From positions 631,337 to 653,741 of the forward strand of contig NW_003109079.1 of NCBI RefSeq assembly GCF_000003605.2: 22,405 nucleotides of DNA, read 5' to 3'. This document shows positions 1 to 16,408 of this stretch, in pieces. The translations under genes were made by a program, and so were the position numbers. This DNA is from Saccoglossus kowalevskii (Eukaryota; Hemichordata; Enteropneusta; Harrimaniidae). Every line of letters begins with the position of its first letter. Position 1 is the first letter of the stretch. The notes beneath the pieces are model-generated. The model did no database searches and had not been told where the DNA came from. It saw nothing but the letters and a program-made list of their open reading frames with translations.

Positions 1-6621
<6,621 letters not shown>

Positions 6622-6640
6622 CTTCTGCTAAAAAGCAAAG
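6622..6640 (-). other. EGLN1: Possible splice acceptor just before the EGLN start codon
   Basis: On the minus strand the start codon is preceded by CTTTGCTTTTTAGCAG and then AAG-ATG. This pyrimidine-rich run ending in CAG would serve as an acceptor at 6625, implying an upstream non-coding exon. The same bases could equally be ordinary 5' UTR. Confidence 0.3.
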
Positions 6641-6880
6641 ACACTGACAATAATTATGTTGATCACTGTATGCGTTTTCGTTACTAAACAGCACATATTG
6701 GCAAAATCATAAATTTTAAAAATGTTTAATCACACATAATAAGTCACTGCGTTATATATGTTTGCAGATCTTGTTAATTTAACCCCCTAAAATTGTATAA
6801 TCATTATATAAATAATACCGTAATTCGACTTTGCGGACTGCAAATTATACGCTACTTTTTAAAGGAAAAAACAAAACAAG

Positions 6881-6938
6881 GAAGTGACGTTTTCCTTACA
6901 GGTTTATAAACAAAGACGAGCCTCGGCGTAGTGAGTCA
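6881..6938 (-). promoter_or_regulatory. Candidate EGLN core promoter (AP-1, TATA, initiator)
   Basis: Read on the minus strand there is an AP-1 site TGACTCA (6938-6932), a TATA-like TTTATAAA (6910-6903), and then ACGTCACTTCC. The TCACTTC within it fits the YYANWYY initiator about 23 bases after TATA. Transcription from here would give a 5' UTR of about 265 bases ahead of the EGLN ATG. The order and strand are right, but each motif is short and the region is AT-rich. Confidence 0.3.
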
Positions 6939-7080
6939 TAATTACCACGATAAATTATATTTGGGGGAAAGGGAAGTAAAAACAGCATATTTGGGGCACA
7001 TTAAATTACATCATTGTATATAATACAATAGTTTTTTTACTCTTCCTATATTTACCATAATGTAAATGAATGAATGGAAG

Positions 7081-7093
7081 GCGTGCTTACGTG
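7081..7093 (+). promoter_or_regulatory. Tandem HIF-response cores upstream of EGLN
   Basis: GCGTGCTTACGTG contains two RCGTG cores eight bases apart, about 465 bases upstream of the EGLN start codon. TACGTGC is a classic hypoxia-response core. Vertebrate EGLN1 and EGLN3 are known HIF targets. The site being functional here is inference. Confidence 0.35.
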
Positions 7094-7109
7094 CAAAACT
7101 TCACATCTC

Positions 7110-7124
7110 AGGTCATGACCTTGG
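7110..7124. promoter_or_regulatory. Perfect nuclear-receptor palindrome AGGTCATGACCT
   Basis: This is two AGGTCA half-sites as an inverted repeat with no spacer. It overlaps CCAAGGTCA on the minus strand, an extended half-site of the ERR/SF-1 type. It lies only 17 bases from the tandem RCGTG pair. Confidence 0.4.
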
Positions 7125-7460
7125 CTGTGGCACTTAAAGATGTGTTTGTTTATACAGTAAAGCGTCGTGTAGCCATGACACATAAATTCAGATTTTCAAC
7201 GTATTCAAATTAGAAGACACATCACATTCTTTGCATTTTTGTGTGGTTTATACTATTATTATGCACAACGAATTTGCGTTTAATTCCCTGTTCTCCATTC
7301 ATTCATCCATTCATTCGTTGTCGGAACGCTCTCGCCCTGTGCTTGCAGAGCGCAAAATGCATTTTCAAAATTGTTCTTGACAGGTGTGCCGTGAATAATG
7401 CTCGTTCCATATGTTAACGTCACCTTACTGTTTTAACAAAATACCATTGAACTAGTTCAT

Positions 7461-7504
7461 GGTGACCCGTCAAATAGGTCAAGGTCACATCATAAACCAG
7501 GTCA
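7461..7504. promoter_or_regulatory. Nuclear-receptor half-site cluster
   Basis: Within 44 bases there are GTGACCC (7462-7468), AGGTCA (7476-7481), a second AGGTCA directly abutting it (7482-7487, giving TCAAGGTCA), and a third at 7499-7504. A further AGGTGACC occurs at 7579-7586. The density is much higher than expected in AT-rich DNA. Confidence 0.4.
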
Positions 7505-7874
7505 CGTTTTGTCGTGTGAGGGGAGGATTTTAAGACTATCAAGTTGGCGATGAAGCACACTGGTATGTCGTGACAAGCAGGTGACCATATATTTTTAAAT
7601 ATAGGTAGAAATTTGTTTGTAAAATAAGTTTCATTAGTTTGAAAAATTAACGAACAAATGTAAAGATTAAATTTTATTGGCGCTTATCTTATTAACTCCT
7701 CTAAATTTCATTGTGTTTTATTAAGAAAAATGTTGATATTCAATAAACTACTAGTATACTAAAGAGGATTTTAGAAACATTAATTTTGGCGGCACGCACA
7801 GTTCATAATCCATGCCAAAAAAAACTTTGAATACATTTTGTGCAAAAGGAGTATCGACTCGCAGTTTGGCTGCA

Positions 7875-7888
7875 CCCCGCCCACGTCA
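7875..7888 (-). promoter_or_regulatory. GC box fused to CRE/HRE-like site
   Basis: On the minus strand it reads TGACGTGGGCGGGG: a CRE-like TGACGTG containing an ACGTG core, joined to a GGGCGGGG Sp/KLF box. It sits in a local CpG-richer patch (about 7855-7985) 1.25 kb upstream of the EGLN start, so it could be a distal promoter. Confidence 0.28.
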
Positions 7889-8180
7889 CTCGTAGCTTGG
7901 GTACCACGCTACATTGTTGAACGCGGGTAACTAGCATGCTAAGTGAGCGCTGCCTGCCGGGTGATAATTTTCTCTGTCCGTGTTGGGACTCTGTATGACC
8001 AGTGTAATCATGCACCTATCGGTAAAACAGTAGTCTGTCTATAGAGTATAACGTATATGCCACATTTCAGCTATTCGTAAACAATTTAAAAACGAAAGTT
8101 ATTTGAGCCATGATATTAAATGGATGTTTTGGTCCGAACATTTTCGTAGAACAACTGTAATAACGGGGGTGGGGTAAATC

Positions 8181-8247
8181 TCAGGGCATAGTCGCCGTAA
8201 TGAAACTATGCATCATAGACTATTTGCGGCGACGTTCTTTCAGGGCA
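8181..8247. repeat. Nested hairpin flanked by 8-base direct repeats
   Basis: GTCGCCG (8191-8197) pairs with CGGCGAC (8227-8233), and inside it CTATG (8206-8210) pairs with CATAG (8214-8218). The 43-base foldback is about 75 percent self-complementary over its arms. TCAGGGCA occurs on both sides (8181-8188 and 8240-8247), like a target-site duplication, but the right copy is six bases away from the arm. Confidence 0.4.
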
Positions 8248-9728
8248 CAAGTACTACTACAATTTAGACGTCCGTCATGTGATCTTTTACGACACGTACA
8301 TTTTAAGTGTTTGTGCTAAGACAAACATATCTCAATAACAAGATTTTTCCATGCATGTTTATCAATATTGTCATTCTCAGAGTAATTTCTTTGGTACTGT
8401 CCCCAGATGTGAGAGTGCAATTTGCGTTTTTTTTATATTATAAATTCTAAGAGCTGCACGGCAAGAAAGTTTTTGTTTTTTGCTTTTGCTAGTAAATAAA
8501 GTTTCTTTCAGCATAAAATGAATGAATTTAGTAATATCGAAAAATCTTCTTACTCCAATAAAATGTATTGGTTCGTCAGAACCACTATTTGATCACCATG
8601 CTCACCCCAATTATTTTAAATGTGTCCCAGAACGAATTGGTATGAGGACATTCACGGAAGAGACTCGGCCACTCCGCCACAGAATGTACACAGATTTGAT
8701 TCGGATCTTGGTGGCGAAAGTTTATAGAACTTTTCATTAGTATATAAAGAAAACATCAGGTGCATGATTTGGATCACATCAGAGCCCAGACAAATATCAC
8801 AATGATCAATGATGCTCACAGCCGGTTCTCACATACCCCAATAGAATGCCGTGAGCAGGTGCCTTGGAATTTATGGTTAGCCCAATTAAATTTTTATTCC
8901 AGTGAGATAGGGAGTCTATTTTGCTCACATCGTTTACCGTAGTTATTGACTCAAAACTGAGTGTGTAACACAAACACAAATAAAGAGACTGCGTTGTAAT
9001 GGAGAGCAAAAAAGAAAGGCTATTAACAGCCGTGATTTGATGTTGCCGACGTTCGCTACAATGCGTTGTTATTCGTGATAATATCAATCCCGTTCGTTAT
9101 ACGAGTGTGACGTTTGTAACTTGTTTCCATGGTAATGATATTGATGCACAGTGGTTAAAACATACAAACACACACACTTTTTGTTATAATAGGGGACTGT
9201 TATATATTTATTGTCTTTTCCCCTAAGCGTGAAAACACCAGAACGCAAGATGGAATTTCATCCATTAAACTTACACACACAACTGAATTATGTCGACTTG
9301 TGTATATGTGCAATATGACGTGATTTCAAGGCCAGTGTAGTAGAGAAATGGGAAAAACACGATTTATTTATATGTATGCATCTCACAATAAAAATTATTC
9401 ACTATAAATCAGATTTGACATTTGTCTTATATTAAATATTTTGAACACCATACCACGCTAATACATGTACATGTATCGACAGCAATAAATTATCATAGTT
9501 GAAGTAATAGAGGATGTTGTGAAACTGTCACCTGAAATTATCAACACTACACCAAATGAATCATCAATTACGACAGATTTACAGGGTTGTAAGGGGGGAT
9601 TTGAAGGCCACAACCAGCGGTGACATATAATTGTACCGGGCTCACGCATTATAAACAATTCATCGCACGTGTCCCCACCTGATGCAGACTGTATATTTTA
9701 TTACTACATGTAGTATACGGCAACGATA
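8248..9728. other. Non-coding stretch
   Basis: AT-rich DNA. Frames of 60-93 codons occur on both strands (around 8522-9087), but none shows a domain, a splice context or a sustained composition change. A weak X-box-like GTTTCCATGGTAAT lies at 9123-9136. Confidence 0.5.
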
Positions 9729-9794
9729 GCTCAAGCATGGAAGGTACTAATGGAAGGTACTAACTACTAACGTTAGTACTTTCCATGGCTCAAG
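9729..9794. mobile_element. Tiny foldback element, copy 1 (52 bases) with 7-base target duplication
   Basis: The element 9736-9787 begins CATGGAAGGTACTAA and ends TTAGTACTTTCCATG, which are near-perfect inverted ends, with a second GGAAGGTACTAA unit inside. It is flanked by GCTCAAG on the left (9729-9735) and GCTCAAG on the right (9788-9794), which looks like a target-site duplication. The same termini recur at 20339-20397. It has no coding capacity. Confidence 0.7.
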
Positions 9795-10130
9795 TAACAC
9801 CCCCCTAATACCTTCTAGGACCACTTATATCTCTGTGGCACGAGATTGTAACTCTGGAACTGCACGACCGTGACGACGATCACCATAACGCAGACCACAA
9901 CATACAGATCTGACCAATTCAGAACCACATCAGAATAATTTTAATGTGATATTTTTAAAGATAAGCTCAAATGTTTGTACAATACTAGTATGAAGAGGTA
10001 AAACATATTGTTGAACAATTATAAGCTTATAACTTTTGCAGGAGTAATAAAGAAAATTCTGAATTTGAACATTACTTAGATAAAATTAAAAATTAAAATC
10101 ATAGAATAGCTTATACTTATATATATAGCT
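9795..10130. other. Non-coding stretch
   Basis: AT-rich DNA between the foldback and the microsatellite. I see nothing supportable in it. Confidence 0.5.
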
Positions 10131-10201
10131 CATATCTCATCATATCATATCATATCATATCATATCATATCATATCATATCATATCATATCATATCATAT
10201 C
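10131..10201. repeat. (CATAT)n microsatellite
   Basis: Twelve uninterrupted CATAT units fill 10141-10200, with an imperfect unit on the left edge. Confidence 0.97.
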
Positions 10202-12180
10202 AACGTGACGCAGATTATGTGCCATGACACGGGCACTTGAATTGGGAGTTACGATACGGTTAGGATCTAGAGGGGTATATGGTTGTGGTGTTAGGATATG
10301 TACCAGGTCCGCTATGCTATTATATAGCAGGATATGTATTCGTGTATTAGGATACAACATCTGCGGGCTATAGGACGTCCCATGGGCACTGAATATTAAT
10401 GATTCAATGACTGTAAATTTGAATAAATAGAAACATGTTTATTCGCATCTACAGTCACAAATATAGCTTAAAGTGCCTGTAGGATAATCCTATCAAAACA
10501 ACGAGTAGTACACACTCACAGACTCTTGCTAAAATCATGATCAGATGGTCACGCTACTAAAGGGTCGTCGATATAATAATCCCATCTACATAAATCAAAT
10601 ACTATGTTTTCCTGTGAATCAAAAGTCAAGGTAATGCGAACTTTAGCACTTTATTGAAAAGAGCAAATGACAACTTGTCATGCCGCCAGACTTCGTTATA
10701 GTGAAACCGGTGTTTTTAATTTCTTGTTAAAAATAATAATTGTTATACTAGTATATTTTTCCCGCAAAATTCAAAGACGTTGGTTTTTATATACTAGTAT
10801 TTCATGCTTTCTTCAATATATTTCATGTGGTACTAGTGGTTGTGCTGGTTGTGCTAGCTCTCTACCTACAAGTGTCCATTTCAAGTCGTTCGAAGTATTC
10901 CTGCCAACCATGTTTAATATGCAAATAAACATCAATAACAATATCACTACATGTAGCCACCTACATAAGTTTTGAGCATTTCCGACATAGTCCAAGGACA
11001 TTTTTTCATTGAAAAGGAATATTTTTTTTCACAGCCGGATCCTGTGTTTTTTATGCCATGAACTTTTGAAACGTGTCGAAGCCGACACATAATAAACACA
11101 CATTCAAGAATTCCGTCGACTTAACCAATAATCCAATAATTGTTTTATGTACCGATTTCAAATTTGATGACTTTTACGGCCAACTAACACAGATTATAGA
11201 ATCTTATTAGAAAATATCGTGATATTACATTCAAAGATCAATCTGGTCTGTTTTTCTTAATATACATGTAGTCTAGACGCAGTACACCCGGGACGTACAC
11301 ATAGTCTTGAATTCTCGCACGATTAGCGTAACCCAACTACCTTACATTTCTATGTTCAGTGACCGTGTTGGAACAGGCATAATGCGATGATACGGAACAA
11401 GTGCACTGAAAGAATGCTATACAGTTGCCCTGGCAACCACAACAACATGATAATTAGTTACAAATGCGGTTTCCTTAGGAAATGATGTTAAGGAATGTAA
11501 GCCTAGAGTAAGCAAATATCAAATAATAATTTAATAACTTAATTTATAAATGAGGTTTTTATTAGTTTGAAATCCAAGTTAGTGCGTTTAGGGAAGTTCA
11601 ATTATCCGGGTAGGCAGGCAAAACTCCTCAAGTTACATTGTTATATTAGCCCTACGGTCAGGGCGTGGTCCTACATATTGCTCGCCAATCCATTTCAAGG
11701 GTTTACGTTAGTACGTGTAGTCTCATTAAAATAAGATCCTAGTTTGGGCTTCTTTTTATTTATTTAATTTTAAATAAGTATTTAATTATTTTTTCATATA
11801 TTTTATTACTACAACTTTTCTACCATGTATTTCTATGGGCTTTGTCCGAGCTGCTGGAACGCCGGTTGAAGAGCCGGTGAAAACAGCTGAAGTCAAGGAA
11901 GGAGCACAAACTCAACTTTGAAGTAATCCTGAGCAACCAAATTTATATGTGTTGCACATGTAGGGGTAATCTTGTTACACTGTTCAAGAGAGTCTCAAAA
12001 ACCATCCCAAAGTACATTTTTGGGGAGTTGTTTTCACCGTGATGATTGCTCGGCGGTGATAATAAACGTTCCCCCGGGAACCCGTAGTGTCTCACAAAAA
12101 CAACACGAATCCTCCAATATAAAGACAATTATTTTCCTATGCAAAAAGTTTTACTTTGTGTGTTTTACCACATCCAACAG
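10202..12180. other. Non-coding stretch with ACTAGT palindromes and one X-box
   Basis: ATACTAGTAT occurs at 10747-10756 and again in ATATACTAGTATTT near 10789-10802. An X-box-like palindrome GTTGCCCTGGCAAC lies at 11424-11437. A 28-codon frame at 11835-11921 (MGFVRAAGTPVEEPV...) is locally G+C-richer and could be a small exon piece, but it has no convincing splice sites. No other gene signal is visible. Confidence 0.45.
11424..11437. promoter_or_regulatory. RFX X-box-like palindrome
   Basis: GTTGCCCTGGCAAC fits the RFX X-box GTNRCC-n-RGYAAC exactly. RFX factors drive ciliary genes. No ciliary gene is recognisable nearby, so the target is unknown. Confidence 0.35.
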
Positions 12181-12327
12181 GTAGATTTGTCAGATTATAG
12201 AATTCAAGAACGCAAACAGGGTGTGCCGTTCATACGCTTGAAAAGAAGTGACATTATCTCGGCACGAAATAAAAGTGCGTTAGAGGCTATTTTCAAAACA
12301 AAGTTGTTTTCAGACTTGTTAGCATAA
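12181..12327 (+). CDS. Candidate terminal exon of an unrecognised gene
   Basis: After TTTTACCACATCCAACAG (an acceptor-like tract ending at 12180) the phase-0 frame is open for 48 codons to TAA at 12325-12327. The translation looks like real protein: charged and amphipathic, with QGVPFIRLKRSDI, then SARNKSALEAIFKTKLF. I do not recognise the family. No matching upstream exon was found, so it may belong to a gene with distant exons, a pseudogene or chance. AATAAA signals follow near 12690 and 12737. Confidence 0.25.
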   Translation, partial: VDLSDYRIQERKQGVPFIRLKRSDIISARNKSALEAIFKTKLFSDLLA

Positions 12328-13097
12328 ATTATTTCTCGTTATTAAATTATTTCTCGCCGTTATCTAAGCTCACTTAAATATTTCACAGTTACCCACATTT
12401 TAAGTGAGGAGACTGTGGGCACCTAACAAGACGCGCAAAGGATAACCCATCTGCAGCACCATGATGTCGTTACATAATCTCTTGAAATTTTTTCGAAACT
12501 GATCGAACAAAAACTTGTTCTCCAGTAAATTAATTTTAATCAATTGAATTAGTGAGATATTTGTAAATGTGTCTCAAATTTCAACTTGCAATATGCTTCG
12601 CGATTCAATTAGTTTTGGATCACAAGACTGTCATTGATGACATTGGATATCATATCAGACTAAAATTTGAGCTCAGATGAAAACAATTTAATAAATAAAT
12701 AATATTTAACATATTATGCGGTTATGACAGTTTCTCAATAAAGCTAAAACGGGGGTGTTAAGTTTTCAATTGTGTTTCGTTGTTTGTATTCATAACAGTT
12801 TGTTGTTCTTCCTACTTGTAGAATTGTACTAAATATGGGCAAATTTCTTTCACGTTAAACAGCAAAATGACGTTTACTATTGTTCGTGTTCAGGTATAAA
12901 GAGTATATAGGATACGAGATGTGTTTTTATTTTATGCTACTGTTTACAAAAATTAGAAAAAGCTATAGACACCGAACTTATTTTCCTACAAATAATGAGT
13001 TAAAAAATCACACATTAAATAATTTCTTTACCATTGGTTTATTTGGGGAATATCTCGAAATTGTGTTCAGAGACCAGAGGTAAAATATACTGATATG
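12328..13097. other. Non-coding stretch
   Basis: Very AT-rich. It has several AATAAA-like words and a 67-codon frame (12880-13083) made of AT-rich codons with no protein features. I see nothing supportable. Confidence 0.5.
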
Positions 13098-13837
13098 TAG
13101 GCGATTTTCAGTTCACTGCGTGATCTCGCGTAATGCGTGAACGGCGTAAAGCGATTTGATTTTGATTTTTTTTCCGTATAGTTCAATGTTGAAATGCCAT
13201 TCTTTGAAGAGGGAAATATTGCATTGAGATACCTTTACATCATCAAAAATGACCACCAGCAAATGTGTATATCACACTATTAAGCGTGGAAATACCCTAA
13301 ACTACTTTCGCGTTTGTCGAATCCCACGTTACTTGCGTCTCGTGTCTTTGCGTTAGATCATACAATTTGCCAACCAAAAGTCATATTTTCTCAGCTGCAG
13401 TAAAAGATCTCTCATCGCCAATATTATCAGCTTCTTCTACAAGTTTTTTTTTATAATTGATGATATCATGAATAGGTGATTTTCCGTACAATTGCGAGAT
13501 CTCGCGAGATGCATGAAAGACGCGCGTCGAACGTCTGCCGCAAAAATCGAACGATTTGATTTTGAACTAGAATTTCTTTATTTCGTAGCTTACATTGACC
13601 GGCCGATCTTCGACAGAGGAATATTGCTTCCGAATACCCTTACTTAATCGAAATTGCCTATCATCAAATGTGGACAGCACATTATTAAGCATGGAAATGT
13701 CCCCGAAATACTTTCGCGTTTGTCGAATCCCACGCGATGTTTGACGCGACTACGACGCTATGACCTTTGTTTGTCCTGTTTTTACATTCGATTTCACGCA
13801 TAACGCGTGATTCTCGCAGTGAACGGAAAATGGTTTA
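13098..13837. mobile_element. CpG-rich compound inverted and direct repeat (MITE-like)
   Basis: The left end TAGGCGATTTTCAGTTCACT (from 13098) reappears inverted at the right end (13837-13791, reading CCATTTTCCGTTCACTGCGAG, then ACGCGTTATGCGTGAA). A diverged direct copy of the whole left unit (13098-13328) follows at 13473-13734. The two units share GATTTTC, CGATTTGATTTTGA, ATTAAGC-TGGAAAT and CTTTCGCGTTTGTCGAATCC in the same order. The block is rich in CGCG, unlike its surroundings. No transposase frame is present. The ends and target duplication are uncertain; TA on both sides is possible. Confidence 0.6.
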
Positions 13838-13952
13838 TTTTAAACAGATAAAGAAAAATCACTCCCCTTAATAAAAGTGGTGCCAACTGAAACTAAGAAA
13901 TAACAGCTGTCAGACAAGCCAACGCAGCTCATATCAACTCATACATCAAGCC

Positions 13953-13982
13953 GACTTTACGCTTCACGCATTTACGCGGACG
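13953..13982 (-). repeat. Extra inverted copy of the CGCGTAATGCGTGAA motif
   Basis: Read on the minus strand this is CGCGTAAATGCGTGAAGCGT, then AAAG. It matches 13127-13151 of the neighbouring repeat with one insertion and a small gap. It suggests the compound repeat originally extended to about 13985 or that a second element inserted beside it. Confidence 0.45.
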
Positions 13983-16270
13983 GAGACACGTAGTGTGCGG
14001 ACGGCTCGCGCGTAAATGGATTCCTAAATTTTAAACCGTCGCATTGTGATAAATTTTGGACAGTGAAAGTCGTTGTTTTTTTTAATTTCGTGATTGGAAA
14101 CAGTTCCAATTGCATATACATTGTGGTGAATGTAAATAAGGCAGAAATCCTCAAACAAATCGACCGTAAATGATTATTGGGGCTAAGATGAGTAACGTTT
14201 GACGCGATTACAAGATTTTACTAAAAACTGACGCTAGACATGCGCGGGAGGTGCGCCAGGCGCGCGCCCCGTTAGGTTGGCAAAAAAAGACAGACCCAGG
14301 CCCATCGGAACTCTGGTGGAGGACGCCAAAAAGTAGCGCCTCCACAACCAAATTTGTGGATCCGTCAGTGCTAGAGACGTAACCACGGGATGTTGTTTAG
14401 CGCGATCAATATGCGCAGACGATATCAACAAATTCCACCCCAACTGCGTTACCTCGCTGTTATTTTTGGGCGATTTGTTGGGAATCGCTGGGAAATGTTT
14501 TGCCTGATCAGCCTTTGTTGAATTATTTCAACGTCACAAAAGTTATAGATACATCTGTCACTGTTCTAATTTTTGATTACATTTTTTTTTCACATAAGTT
14601 CTTGTATAGCAATAACCTATTCGCAAAATATCAACACAATCTAAAAATCGTTCATAAAACTATTGAGATATTTTGAGTACCTTGAAAACTGCGCACTAAG
14701 TAGGCATATTTTTGAACATTGACAAGTGTTTTGATTATTGATGTATTTTTTGTGTGGAAATACGTCACCAATTTCGATGAGTATAATAATAATCAAGGTG
14801 TAAACATTTCTTGAACTGGTATAGATGTTATTAAACCTCGCATGGTCGTCAACACAAGGTAGTACTAGGTGTTATGTGAAAGACTATCTGACACGTACAC
14901 CGGAGATGCGTAGCTGCGAATACGCACGTACGTACCCTGCTCGCTGCACACTGTAGACAGCCGCCGGTCATGTAGGAGGGAAGCGTACACTGCATACAAT
15001 TGATTATCAGAGTTATAAAAAATGGCAAAGAGAGAATTGAAGAATATCACTAACCACTGGAAAACGTAACAACCCGCGCGTAACTTCAGAAAACCGTCAC
15101 AAATACGCGAGTTTTGGGACAGCTCTTCCATTAACGTTTACAGGGTGGATGGGCCAATTTGCACGTACGCATCGGACCCCCTAGGCTATCGTTCATATTC
15201 ATCTGCTGGCATGTTAACTAAAATCACGTTCTTCTTTTGCGGATTAAACCCGTTATATTGAAATATTTCAGATTACACTTCCGTTTCATGGTAATTCGAC
15301 TATTATTGATGGTGACCGCATTACGACTTCTATTTACGCAATTCACACTGTTATTTACAGTCTATTTTACAGCAATGTTACCAGTGTTTTAGATATTTCG
15401 GATTTTCAGTAAAGACAACTTGAAGGAGTTTTAAAACCAAAGAAAATTATTTTTTTCCACAAACGTGGGCCCACATTACTCGAAATGTAAAATGTAGGTT
15501 TTTTCGGCGAATATTAATCAAATTGAACTTTTGAAATACTTTATAGAATCAATCTAATTATTTTAAAAACATACTTAAAAATAGTGGTCAAAATTGACAA
15601 CCCGAATTGTTATGAATATTATATTTGCATGTATTTTGAATAATTAATAAAATATACAGTCAAGTATGAAATAATTCTTTACTTCTTTTTACTGAACATC
15701 AAAACATTGGCCCACTATAATTCTTTCATTGCAAATTAGTTAGTGTATATCTTTGTTTTAATTCATAAAAATTATCAATTAAATGATTACTACTCAGTGA
15801 GTACTCATCAGATCCCTTCAATTTTATGTCTCAATAAACTTAAATAATTATTGGATAATTATCCAAGAATTCAAAAAAGGGACCTGATTTCCATGGGGTG
15901 TCTCTGTCTAACATCATTCTAAAATTTCGACGGACAATTTTTGATCGATATGAGACAAAATATGGAATTCGAGATGTTTTTTTTTAGTCTTGCATTTTCC
16001 ATTAATAATTTTGATAATTATCTGCTAGTTATCTGATAATGAAAAAAATCCAAATTCGCTTTCATGTGCTGTGCGTGCTGTATTATGCGCGCACATGTCA
16101 AAAACGCTGACTCTATTCAAATTAGTAGTTATGGTGATTGTGAGTTATGTGTGTCGAAACTAGTGGTTCAGCAGGTAATGTATTATCATCAGGACTAGGT
16201 GCTTTACATTTTGTGACATCGTGATCGCGCTTGATTTTCAGATTTTCAAGTTATCATGTTAGGATTTAAC
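13983..16270. other. Non-coding stretch
   Basis: A locally G+C-rich patch at 14225-14450 has open frames on both strands (69 codons on minus, about 58 on plus) but no recognisable protein. A TGCGTA/TACGCA hairpin and an alternating TACGCACGTACGTAC run lie near 14906-14935. The rest is AT-rich, including a perfect palindrome at 15851-15866. Confidence 0.45.
15851..15866. repeat. Perfect 16-base palindrome
   Basis: TTGGATAATTATCCAA is its own reverse complement. Its core GATAATTATC recurs at 16013-16022, followed by two further GTTATCTGATAA-type words. Confidence 0.6.
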
Positions 16271-16408
16271 TTAAAACGCGAGGGTCGTCACCTGCGCACG
16301 ATAACAACATGCGCTAAAAACACAAAGGCTCATGGGTAGACTTGTTTGTAAATAATGACACGCTATGGCCATCTGGCGCATGCGCAGGTGACGACTCCCC
16401 CGCTTTAA
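16271..16408. mobile_element. TTAA-type miniature inverted-repeat element, copy 2 (138 bases)
   Basis: The arms are about 28 bases long. The left arm starts TTAAAACGCGAGGGTCGTCA; the right arm reversed starts TTAAAGCGGGGGAGTCGTCA. Both arms continue CCTGCGCA. TTAA is intact at both ends (16271-16274 and 16405-16408). It is related to the copy at 3819-3950 and likewise too short to encode a transposase, so it would be moved by a piggyBac-like enzyme supplied elsewhere. Confidence 0.8.

Larger units (their letters stand above)
6641..8160. other. EGLN upstream intergenic region
   Basis: Apart from the sites listed separately, this stretch is AT-rich. I find no coding exon in it. Open frames here, such as the 70-codon one at 7803-8015 on the minus strand, lack recognisable protein features. 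Confidence 0.6.

Noticed and set aside
8522-9087. Cluster of 60-93 codon frames on both strands
   Set aside because: They overlap each other, have no splice signals at their borders and no recognisable motifs.
10131-10201. Regular repeat that could be mistaken for a CRISPR or satellite array
   Set aside because: It is a five-base microsatellite without spacers. The AATA tract at 19157 is likewise a simple microsatellite.
14225-14450. G+C-rich patch with 69-codon minus and 58-codon plus frames
   Set aside because: Neither translation shows a domain, splice context or balanced protein-like pattern. The open frames follow from base composition.
14865-15131. 88-codon minus-strand frame with a hydrophobic stretch
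   Set aside because: It has no recognisable family, and its hydrophobicity follows from T-rich codons. I do not call it a gene.
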